In this document: positions 55,139-64,000 of the stretch, in pieces
Layout: every line of letters starts with the position of its first letter
Position numbering within the stretch: position 1 is the first letter of the stretch
Assembly (NCBI GenBank): GCA_948567375.1
Contig: OX419757.1
Span: 30,256,001 to 30,320,000, forward strand
DNA length: 64,000 nucleotides
Direction: 5' to 3'
Source of the DNA: Lunularia cruciata
Taxonomy: Eukaryota; Streptophyta; Marchantiopsida; Lunulariales; Lunulariaceae
The notes under the pieces: model-generated
Databases searched by the model: none
Told to the model about the DNA's origin: nothing
The model's input: only the letters and a program-made list of their open reading frames with translations
Made by a program: the position numbers and the translations under genes

Positions 55139-56420
55139 GTTGAACCTTTATCTCTGCTCTACCCACCAAATTGATCAACAAGATAGATCTTTATGTGTCT
55201 TGAGGTAGACTAGAGGTTTGTGGTCTAGCTCCACTACAAATGCCTTTTCACCAAGATAGTGCTTCCAGTGTTTGGTTGCCAAGACAATGGCCAACTCTTC
55301 TCATTTGATGGTGTGATAGTTGCATTCTATTGGCAACAATTTTGAAATAAATATGTGATTGGGTGCTATCAATCATGCCACTCTTGTTGTAGGACTGCTC
55401 CTATTGCCATGCCTGATGCATATGTAGCCAACTTGATTGAATGTTTTGGGTCATATCATTTCAAGATTGGTGCATGTAGTAATGCATCTTTAAATGCTTG
55501 AAAGGTCAATTCTTGTGTGGTTCTCCACATCCACTTCTTTCTCTTGCCAAGTAGTTCCATTAGAGGTTGTTCCACCTTGGATAAGTCTTTGACAAATTGT
55601 TGATAGAACCCCATCAATCCCAAGAAACTCTTGAGTTGAGTTTGATCTTCTAGAGCACTCCATTTTTGAATGACCTCTATTTAATTTGTTAGCACTTGGA
55701 TACCTTCTACACTCATTCTATGCCCCAAGTAGTCTACTTAAGACTTGCCAAACTCACACTTTGAAATTTTGGTATACAATTGATTCTATCATAGAATCTA
55801 GAGAACTTCTCGTAGATGTTGCTTGTGTTCCCTCATGGTCCTAATATAGACAAGGATGTTATCTAGGAAAATAATAATAGATTTATCCAAGTATGGAAAA
55901 AAAGTCATTCATCAAGTGGCCGATGCATTGGTGAGGCAAAATGGCATCACCAAGTACTCAAAGTGACCATACCTTGTTCAAAAGGTAGTCTTGTAGACAT
56001 TTTCTTTTGCAATCCAAATTTGGTTATAACCGTTCCGTAGATCAAGTTTGGTGAACTGTTTTGCCCCATTGAGTTGATCAAATAGGTCATCCATGCAGGG
56101 TAAAGGGTATTTATTCTTCACCATTTGCTGATTTAGGCCCCGATAGTCAATGCACATGTGCATTGTACCATCCTTTTTCTTCACAAAAAAGACAAGAGCC
56201 CCATATGGTGATATGTTGGGTTGGATAAACCCTTTTGTAGCATATTGTTGATTTGAGGCTTACACTCCTCCAACTCATGAGGTGATAGACAATATGGGGC
56301 CTTACAAGGAGGTGCCTTCCCAAGAATTATCTCAATTTTATGATCAACTCTCTTTTTTGGTGGTAATCTTGAGGGTAGGTCATTCGGGAAAACATCTTGA
56401 AACTCATTGATCACATCTCT
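55139..56420 (-). pseudogene. Reverse transcriptase and RNase H, family B
   Basis: RT begins at 56414 with INEFQDVFPNDLP and continues through [17 protein letters not shown] (about 56135-56184), [14 protein letters not shown] and [13 protein letters not shown]. The catalytic motif reads FLDNILVY (55847-55873) where YLDDILVY is expected, so the second aspartate is replaced by Asn. RNase H (about 55140-55700) is readable only in pieces. Several frameshifts and stops disable the gene. Confidence 0.85.
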
Positions 56421-56746
56421 TAGTTTCTCAAGAGCTTGTCCATTGAGTTATGCACTCTGGACTTCTCTTATTAGGTCCATGAAACATCTATTTGTCTTAT
56501 AGATAGGTATTGTCCTTATGACATATAGAGGTGATTCTTGCCTCTATGCTCTATCTTTAACTCCAATGATCTTCCATTGGCAAGTCATCACCACTTTCTT
56601 CCTCCAATTGACATGGGGCTGTAGTGCTCCATCCATGGCATACCTAAGATTGCATCATAATGAGCTAACCAAATCACTCGCCACTCAATTGCTTCTTGAT
56701 ACTCTCCTATAGAGAGTGCTACCTTTCTAGGTAATGACTCAATCCT

Positions 56747-56960
56747 CTATGTCTGCCAATTAGGTAATTCTACTTTGTCATTCTCATCTTTCTCTAGATT
56801 TATTCTCAACTTTATTGCAGCATAACGAGACAAGAAAATATCTATTTCTCCAAGGTCTATCAATACTCTCATCTGATTTCCTTCTAGGACTCCATTTACA
56901 ACAATCAATTGTGAGCTTGTCTTTCTCAATCTCTTCACACTTGTCCTCTTCTTTGCCTTG
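56747..56960 (-). pseudogene. Protease region, family B
   Basis: The frame contains VNGVLEGNQMRVLIDLGEID. The active-site position reads DLG in place of DSG, consistent with a single C-to-T change in a TCA codon. It lies between gag and RT, as expected. Confidence 0.65.
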
Positions 56961-57059
56961 CTATTTTGCTTTTCTATTGAGCCAATAAGGCCGTAAGGTA
57001 CATTTACTAGTGATCTTTGTTTTTTGAGATGATTTCTGCATCCTCTTCTTCAATTCTTC

Positions 57060-58095
57060 TATCTATGTTGTTCAAAGATTACCTATATGGAGACCAAGGG
57101 CCTCTAATAAAATGAGTGCAAAAATTGATGGCAAGGTGCCCAACTTGGCCACAATTGTAACAATGATGTTGTTTTGCCCAAGTCCCTTCTCCTCATGGGA
57201 CTCCATCTCTCCTTTCTTTGACTTGTCTCCATTCTCCTTGGGATGGTTGCACTCCTTGTTCTCTAAATCAAATATTGCCCAATTCCATAGAGATTAGTCC
57301 ACCAAAGTGTTGTGTTTTAGCCCAATAATGTTGAGTCAAGATGAACTCCTTCACCTCTTCCTAGTGCCCTTGCTATTCTTTGAGCACAAGAAATGGCTTC
57401 AAAGACAATACAAGGGTTTTGCACCATTACTTCTTTGTGGATGTTCTCTTTCAACCCTCATTTGAAATTGTCCAGAGCTTTTGTTGTACTCATGTTGGTT
57501 ATTGCAACTTGTAAATCAAGGAATGCCTCCATGTATTCTTGTACACTATTCTTCTACTTCAACCCCCATAGTAGATTTCAGACCATCTACACCAAATCAA
57601 CCAATTATAAATTCAGTAGCCCTTCTTGCATGGCCATCAAAGTAACCTTTCTTCCTTTTGCCAACATTGATCATTCCCAAACGTTGTACCATGTGAGGGC
57701 TTTATAGTTCAAGTACCCACATGCAAATACTCTGGCAGAATGACTGGTGATTTCAGTTGTGAATTATCAAAAGTATCAATTCATTCTTGACATCTAATTC
57801 TCCATGATTCCCATGGGACGTTTTCTCTTGTAAGGCTTGATGTTGTAAGTCTTCTTCATCCGTAATAACAATGTGGCCTTGTTGTTGACTGAGGTCTGTA
57901 TCCTTGGCATGAGTGACTTTCTATGTGCTTCTGTTGTTGGTATTAGGTTTTGGGATGACTCCCCTCATGTATTGCTTGATCATTCTTGAAGGTATGTACT
58001 TGACTTTGCAATGCTTCCATGGTCATCTTGATCTCCCAAAACTCATTCAACATTCCCTGCAATCTTTGCATCAACCCTTGCAAATGTGGATCCAT
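57060..58095 (-). pseudogene. Gag pseudogene, family B (minus-strand copy)
   Basis: The start ATG is at 58095-58093, collinear with the plus copy at 23113. The zinc knuckle at 57118-57162 reads CYNCGQVGHLAINFC: the last Cys is Phe and the following residue is Cys, giving spacing CX2CX4HX5C where the plus copy has the canonical CX2CX4HX4C. A GPWSPY block follows at about 57085. Stops and frameshifts are present. Confidence 0.75.
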
Positions 58096-58679
58096 GATTC
58101 CTACACATATCATTGCTCAATCACTACTTCCTATTTCAATAGAGGGTTAATATGATTACTCAAGAGGGAGCATGAACTATTGGAATTACCATTTGGGACC
58201 TTAGAGGCTTTCACTCATTGATAGTATTTTTCACCAAAATTGCAACCTATAAAATCCCTAAACATTACTTTGGTTCAGACCACATAATGAATTTTTACTT
58301 AAGTGTTGAAAGGGAGAGAATTTGGTATATTAAAATCCATCATATAGAATGTAGATTGTCAAACCACACTCTTTATCATAGATCACCATAGGCAGAATCA
58401 CCAGGTTTGGTGAATTCATCACTATATCCATGAACTCTACTCCAAAATGGAAAACAAAATATAGTCTCACTTGCTCATGCTGGATATATATAATCTTGAT
58501 GTGGAATAGATTCAAGAATAGAAAGCAAATATTATCCTCTTGGAGACTCCATCCCATCCTCTCTCTAGCACACTCATTATCTATCAATTAAACTATGGTG
58601 TCTCTCCTAAAAAATTACTCAGTTCAATAGCCCAACTTCTTCCAAGAAGGGTGATCTGCTCTCTTGGATTGAAACACAT
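58096..58679 (-). other. Leader of the family B element
   Basis: This untranslated region between primer site and gag aligns with 22470-23112 of the plus copy. It includes a CTCTCTCTAGCACACTC-type segment and an intact-looking but featureless 85-codon frame (58587-58330). Confidence 0.5.
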
Positions 58680-58691
58680 ACTTTGATACCA
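58680..58691 (-). other. Primer-binding site, initiator tRNA-Met type
   Basis: On the minus strand TGGTATCAAAG follows the 5' LTR after one base. It matches the plant tRNA-iMet pattern TGGTATCAGAG with one substitution. Confidence 0.8.
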
Positions 58692-58692
58692 T

Positions 58693-59445
58693 TGTAATCT
58701 TCCAAGGATAGGAGATTTGAAGAGAAACACAGAAGAAAAAACACACAATTTCACACTCAACTTCCGATGCCCCAAAAGAGCACATTGACTATATTATATA
58801 GCAAAGGGGACTCCTCCAAAGGAAGCTCTACCCTTGGATCAGATACATGAATTGGTGACCTGTAAGAAAACTCTGCCCTTAGATTGGTTGCATGCATGGG
58901 TGACATGTTGGTTCCGATCCTATCTGGTTGGTCAAACCATCTTTGACTGGACTAAATCTTTAGGAAATCTTCCTATAGGAATCTCCAAATTGCGTGGATG
59001 AGGTACCATTGGAAAGTTCTTGACAAGAAAAACCTAGGGAGAGGAAGGTCAGCCTTTCCTCCATTTTGGGGGGAGTGATGGGTACATTTTCAAGGTCTAA
59101 TTCATCTATTTAGGTCTCCAAAATTGGCTCCAAAGTTTTAAAGCTATTTTTGGCTCTTGCCCTATTAGTAAAAGTCCTCTTTTGGTGACACCTCTATTTG
59201 AACTACCTAGCCCATCATCCATAACATCCTTCCAGATATTACCAAGCCAATTTCCACTTCTAGATAATATGTCTAGCTTTTGGTATTACAAATTCAAGCT
59301 ATTTTTTGCTCTTGCCCTATTAGTAGAAATACTCTTTTGGTGACACCTCTATGAGATCTACCTAGCACATCATACATAACATCCTTCCAAATGTTACCAA
59401 GCCAATTTTCAACTCTAGATGATATGTCTAGCTATTGGTATTACA
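58693..59445 (-). repeat. 5' LTR of the family B element
   Basis: The LTR is 753 bp, matching 52074-52858 from TGTAATCTTCC to GGTATTACA, with the same internal tandem duplication. Many differences from the 3' LTR show age. Confidence 0.85.
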
Positions 59446-60440
59446 CCTTTGCCTTTGGCTTGGCAAGGGTAGTGTGTCATTTCCTAAGTATTGGTTCTGC
59501 AATGATTTCCTCCTACCTTTGCTTCTCAAAGCCCAGAGTGTTTTAGGCTTCCTTTGCTTCCACATATTTTTGGTATGGGTAAACTCCACATCTGCCTCTA
59601 CATATTTGCATACCATTAGTGCTCTTTCTAGATGTTTGTTAAAATGTTCTTTTAGGAAGAAGTGGTTGGGGTACCTCTTCTTTCTTTGGCAGTCAACAAT
59701 CCCATGCCCAAGTAGAAATGAATGACGAAGGGAGAGATGAGAGTCAAGCCGCCTTCTTTGTTCATTGATCTTGCAAGCTCTCTCATTCTAGCCCAGAACA
59801 TTGCTGCTTAATTCACAATTCTTCCTTGGTACAAATACTCAAAGAAGATAGTCGGGCTATTATTTGAACAAGTTGTTTCTTTGGATTTGAACAAATTCAT
59901 GATTGATTCTACAATGATCCTTCTTGTAGGATCATTAATTCTAGAGATAGACCAACCATTGTTGTTCTTCTTGTAACAAAAAGTGGACTTGAATTTGGCC
60001 TTTAAGGTCAAATAGAGTTGAGTCCAAATGCTATCTAAAGCCATACCATTATCCAAAGTCATGCTTTTTGGGGGGGGGGGGGATTTATTAGGTTCCAACA
60101 CTTTTTGCCAATCCTCTTATGTCCATGGAAAAGGATTTCCTCTCAATTTAATCAACTTGGGACTCCATTTGTCCCAAATTTCATGCAACATAGTACGATT
60201 GCTCAATTCTTGGTTCCACAACAAGAATTTTAGTTTCTTGTTGTGAACTAACTCCTATATGTAGTACAATCCACACTTGACTAGATTTGGGGACTAAATG
60301 ATGAAATCTAGAGCAATGAGAATCTTTCATTGCACAAACAGGGTAGCTTCTGCCTTTCCTTTTTGTCCTCTCATCTTCCCCGCTCTTGTTTGCTCTTTCT
60401 AATTCCTTTGCACAGTCTCCTTCTTCTTGAAACATACAAG
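59446..60440 (-). pseudogene. Unknown ORF, upstream part, interrupted by family B element
   Basis: Reading left from about 60435: a Lys/Glu-rich start, LHIGVSSQQETKILVVEPR, then in a shifted frame ELSNRTMLHEIWDKWSPKLI (about 60140-60225) and an open 97-codon run (60101-59808) with MALDSIWTQLYLTLKAKFKS, DPTRRIIVESIMNLF and a terminal FEYLYQGRIVN. Weaker frames continue to the element edge at 59446. Stops separate the pieces. The text is aromatic-rich and protein-like. I do not recognise the family; a mobile-element structural or replication protein is one possibility. Its continuation may be 51569-52073. Confidence 0.45.
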
Positions 60441-61040
60441 TCCAAGAAAAGGTTTATTGCCAAGGGAGAAGGTAATGTAGATAATATTAAGGAGATGAAT
60501 TTTGAAAAGTTGAAGAGATTCCAAGGTCCATACAAATAATTACTTGTTTGTTCAGATGTTACAACCTTTTGGTAAGCGTGCCATTTGGTGAGCCATCACT
60601 ACCCACACATGTGAGAAGTTAGTCCAATCCAATGGTCTACATAATGGTTCTTGACCTATTGGCGCCATCTACATGTGGGTTACTTCAAGCCAAAGGTCTT
60701 CCTAAGAAGAAAGACTATTTTCAAGGCAAAGGGCTCCATGGCTAAAGGTTATTGTAATTGACCAATTTTCTTATGTTTGTTTACTAACTAACGATACCTA
60801 TACTTCTCCTAGCTAGAATCTACAAAAAAAGTTAATAAAAACTTCTGACACTATGTCATCACACCAGACATCTTCAGATGACATAGAATGTAATACAATA
60901 ATACATAAAAAAATGTGCCAAGTATTTTTAATCAAAAAACCTACAAGCAAGATTGGACCAAGAATTTTGAGATAAAATAGATTACTTTCCATTTAGTTGT
61001 AGGATCATGTTTCTTTTGAATCAAGTAATAAATGTCTATG
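60441..61040. other. No feature seen
   Basis: Non-coding text without recognisable repeats or motifs. Confidence 0.5.
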
Positions 61041-61629
61041 CAATTCTACATGTAGCATGATGCTATTAGGGACATAGTGTTTGCTATGGCACAAGAGAGT
61101 GGATACTTGGCTTGGAGGAAGTGTTTGTATGCTTTGACATGTGTCAAGGCAGACTTATACTTGTTCGAGATGATCAGGTGACAATAGTGAATGTCATGGT
61201 TACAGACCCCACATGTGATACACTTTTGGAAGGATTGATTACCCATCCCCCTGGATGGGTAGCGAGTGCAACAACAGCTTGCAAGGTCTCCAAGTAAAGC
61301 AGTGAGGTGACCTCTTTGTTCCTCTAGCCGTGGAGTTATATGGAGTGATGGATGCAATGTTTGACACATTTATCAAGGAATGCACGAGAGCTTCTCATAT
61401 TAGGCACCAAAAGGTATCACTCTCACTCTCATACTTTATAGCATATTTGAGACAACATATGTCCATTGCTCTACAAAGGGCAATATTTGGTGCAATCCAT
61501 AGGAGAGCAATCACACTAGGTGATGCTTCTTCAAATGCTCTAGTTGTTTGTAGACCATACGACTTGCATAGCTGGAATATCTTAGGTGTAGTAGGGCAGA
61601 TTTCTCATGATGACTCTATTGGGGCTTAG
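61041..61629 (+). pseudogene. Decayed mobile-element-type ORF fragment
   Basis: Two plus-strand frames in different phases: 61112-61294 (includes RLILVRDDQVTIVNVMVTDP) and 61330-61626 (includes PLAVELYGVMDAMFDTFIKE just at its start and LRQHMSIALQRAIFGAIHRR). The second pattern, a VPLAVE-YG block, a Cys, then LRQ-SIALQRA, resembles the C-terminal region of ORFs that recur in plant genomes annotated as reverse-transcriptase-like or unclassified retroelement proteins. I give that link with low confidence. A frame change near 61300 shows it is broken. Confidence 0.4.
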
Positions 61630-61662
61630 CACCATTTTACCTATGTGCTCTGACCCCTTGTA

Positions 61663-61720
61663 CGGCTTGATGGGGTCTTCCCATCTTTCGTGTTTTCTAC
61701 ACGATCGCGCTTTTTTTTTT
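61663..61720 (+). repeat. Short dispersed repeat, copy 2, with two hairpins and T10 tail
   Basis: GATGGG-GTCTT-CCCATC (61669-61685) and CGTGT-TTTCT-ACACG (61689-61703) are two small perfect hairpins 3 bases apart. GATCGCGC and ten T residues (61711-61720) follow. Copy 1 is at 32189-32238. A T-run end would fit a polymerase III transcript or a T-tailed SINE, but no A or B box was identified. Confidence 0.7.
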
Positions 61721-64000
61721 CTTTCTACATGTAGCATCTGATTACTTCATATTTATCCAAGGTTAAGCCACATTTGCATAATGAGAAATAATCTCCATGT
61801 TTTATGCTCTTTTAATTTTGGGCAGATATTGTGTTTTGATTTGACTTCCAATTTCTTTCTGATTGGTCCATGATTTATAAGCCCTTGTTGTAAATAATTA
61901 ACTATATTTAGTTCAGATAGAAGTTGACTATACATTGTTATGGTAAAGTATCGATAAAAGTTTCAAATTTAAATTTACCACTTTAGATAAAAAGTACGTG
62001 AAGAAATACTAAAAAGTGTCTTTGTAAAGTAATTTTTAATTTTTTCAGTTCTTTACATTTGTTCACCAGTAATTAATTAATCAACGTATTCACTAAGATC
62101 ACATTCTAAAGTTTATGAATTTTTCTTCTTTTGATTTGCATACGTGTTAATGAAAGTCTTCTCCTAAGAGAAATAAAAGCACGTGAAGATGTATATAAAT
62201 GTCTTTGATTTTAGGTAGCTATTATCCCTATGAAGGCAGATGCCCGTATTACCGGCTTTCCTAAGATAGCCAAAATTACTGTTTGACACAGCAAGATATT
62301 TACGATAAAATTACGACCATTTTCTAGTCCAACCGGGGTAAATGATACTGAATTTAATATGCAATAACTGAACTTCATTTAATACAGATATCTTAATGAT
62401 ATTGAGCTGAATTTAAGTATATACTTTAGATTCAATATAAGATTATGTTGACCATAATTGAATCTATAAAGATTCAGATCTATCTTTTATATAAAAATTT
62501 TATATTATAACATATTATATATTTAATAACATTAAAATTAAATTAAAAATAAAAATAAAAATAAACGGTTAATGATATCAATATAAAAATGACTTGATAT
62601 AAGAATATCGCATTAGATAATTTTATCCACATGTACAACTCAAACTTTGCATTCAATTCGATTGAATAGTTTTCCCTATGAATGAATAGAATATAAATTT
62701 TAGAATTCAATATAATAGGTTTGTAATCCATATTAAATATTAAGAAGTTAGTTCATCCGAAACTTTTCTTTATCAATTCACCATAACAATAAGACTCATC
62801 CGTTAGAATCTGAGCTCTCTCACTCTTATTTTCCACAAATTTACCTACGTACGGAGAAAAGAGATGCTACAATACTCAATTGGATAAGGTTGAGCGGTGT
62901 AATGCATAGATCTCAAAGCGAAATATGCACTTAACTTTCTTTAAGAAGTTCTAAAAATTCAGTAAAAGTCTAAGTCCTCCCGCGCTCTTAATGTGCAATA
63001 TATCTCTCGCTTGGGGAATTACAAATCATTATCTCACAGCATAAATAGCTATATTAATAATGCAAACATTTATCTCAATCAGTTGCCATCATAAATGTTA
63101 ACTGTAGCTACGAACCAAGCATAACATTGGCTAAACTAAGTCATGACTGCAAATATATTATCCTAATAATGAAAGCAAAATTACCCTAGGGTGAGTATAA
63201 GCACCTTCTTGCCATCTTGTTTAAAGATTACGTATCGCGCATTTCACTTATTTTGAAAGTTGCAAGAATGTATCTAGAGTACATAATAACAATAATATTA
63301 CTCTTATACTATAGACTAAGTATATACAGTCTACGATCACATATTTGATCTTGGGAATGACAGCCGCTTTAACCACTATCACTAAAACGGTGAACCGTTG
63401 ATTAACACGTTGATTCGTTGCCCCAAAACTGGATTTCTAGACTTGTTACGCACAGGCAATCTTTCAATATATCGCAACAACCTATAGCACTCTTGTGGAA
63501 GTATTCGCATGTAAGTCAACAAGGATAAAATTTCTGATCTCTCTTTAAAGCACCAGCTTCAAAATTTACATCTTCACAATCTTTGTTTGGATTTCCAGTA
63601 ATGAGAACTCTAGAATAATGTTTTTACTAAAACTTCAAAATATGAAAATGGATTCATTTAACAGAAAATAAAATAATTATACTTAAGAGTTTTGTTTGGA
63701 AGGTAGGTCAAGTTTATTAGAGTATATTATTATATAATATTTACTATGCAAAGGACTTTTGGCATGGTCACGTCCAATTAAGCATTTAATACTTCAGAGC
63801 ACAGTCTTACTTACTTCCATGGATTCAGAAATACTCTCTAAATTTTGATATTTATATATTTAGATTTAATAAATTTTTTTCTATATTATATATTTTCTTT
63901 GTGTGGAATTTTCTCTAATTAAACCAATGAAGATCCAAAATAGAAGTGAGCATTAATAGGAAAAATGAACTATCCCATATTACTAGGATGTTGATATAAA
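61721..64000. other. AT-rich spacer, no gene seen
   Basis: All six frames are short. An A-rich simple run (AAATA units) lies near 62535-62562. No repeat shared with the rest of the window was noticed. Confidence 0.55.

Larger units (their letters stand above)
52074..59445 (-). mobile_element. Degenerate full-length Ty3/gypsy element, family B, with nested solo LTR
   Basis: The 7372-bp element reads leftward. The 5' LTR is 58693-59445, the primer site about 58680-58691, then gag, protease, RT, RNase H and integrase, and the 3' LTR is 52074-52858. Flanks CCTCT (52069-52073) and CCTTT (59446-59450) form a 5-bp TSD with one C/T difference. Gag starts at 58095. All coding parts carry stops and frameshifts, and the LTRs differ by many substitutions and indels, so the insertion is much older than A2. 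It interrupts another minus-strand ORF and carries a solo LTR at 53750-54498. The same family is present in the plus orientation at 21932-24113. Confidence 0.88.

Noticed and set aside
61663-61712. Similarity of the minus strand (GAAGACCCCATCAAGC) to a large-subunit rRNA domain V segment
   Set aside because: The likeness covers about 16 bases only. Flanking sequence does not continue as rRNA, and the unit occurs twice as a compact repeat.
1-64000. CRISPR array, phage or bacterial operon, rRNA cluster
   Set aside because: No regularly spaced short repeats with unique spacers occur. The tandem repeats found are contiguous. Genes have spliceosomal introns, and no rRNA or convincing tRNA was seen by eye.

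Overview
The window is nuclear DNA of a land plant. The evidence is an 18-coding-exon gene with GT-AG introns, several layers of Ty3/gypsy LTR retrotransposons of plant type (primer-binding sites fitting plant tRNA-Asp and initiator tRNA-Met), and AT-rich, repeat-filled spacers. The mix of long AT-rich spacers, one isolated gene island and much retrotransposon debris would fit a bryophyte or another seed-free plant, but the sequence alone does not settle the lineage. I saw no rRNA or tRNA gene, no CRISPR array and no prokaryotic or organellar block.

Layout. 1-14.2 kb: old plus-strand retroelement remnants (a decayed coiled-coil ORF and a broken gag-protease) interrupted by a very young Ty3/gypsy element at 4595-12393, whose 679-bp LTRs differ at about one position. 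14.2-21.9 kb: AT-rich relic DNA with diverged duplications and a 63-bp minisatellite rich in GAAnnTTC motifs. 21.9-24.1 kb: 5' LTR plus gag of a second retroelement family (family B). 24.3-30.5 kb: a dispersed repeat, a solo LTR of the young family in reverse orientation, and a heavily mutated Ty3/gypsy pol (family C) that stops inside integrase. 30.5-32.3 kb: AT-rich spacer with a 30-bp tandem repeat and a strong 28-bp foldback.

32.3-42.5 kb is the gene island. One plus-strand gene (CDS 32893-41541, 855 aa by my exon model) encodes an SSX2IP/ADIP/Msd1-family protein. In other organisms this family anchors microtubules at gamma-tubulin nucleation sites and centrosomes together with Wdr8. 42.5-50.2 kb is higher-complexity non-repetitive DNA with short repeats downstream of the gene and a possible minus-strand multi-exon gene or gene fragment at about 49.0-50.15 kb.

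50.2-60.5 kb is a second nest. A minus-strand family B element (52074-59445, both LTRs, tRNA-Met primer site, near-perfect TSD) sits inside an older minus-strand ORF region. It carries a solo LTR of its own family (53750-54498, perfect ATTGA TSD) in the middle of its integrase. 61.0-61.6 kb holds a decayed mobile-element-like ORF. 61.7-64 kb is AT-rich spacer.

Apart from the SSX2IP-like gene and perhaps the minus-strand candidate near 49.5 kb, the coding capacity is retrotransposon-derived. The order of insertion can be read from the nesting: family A outer element, then young element A2; unknown minus ORF, then family B element, then family B solo LTR.
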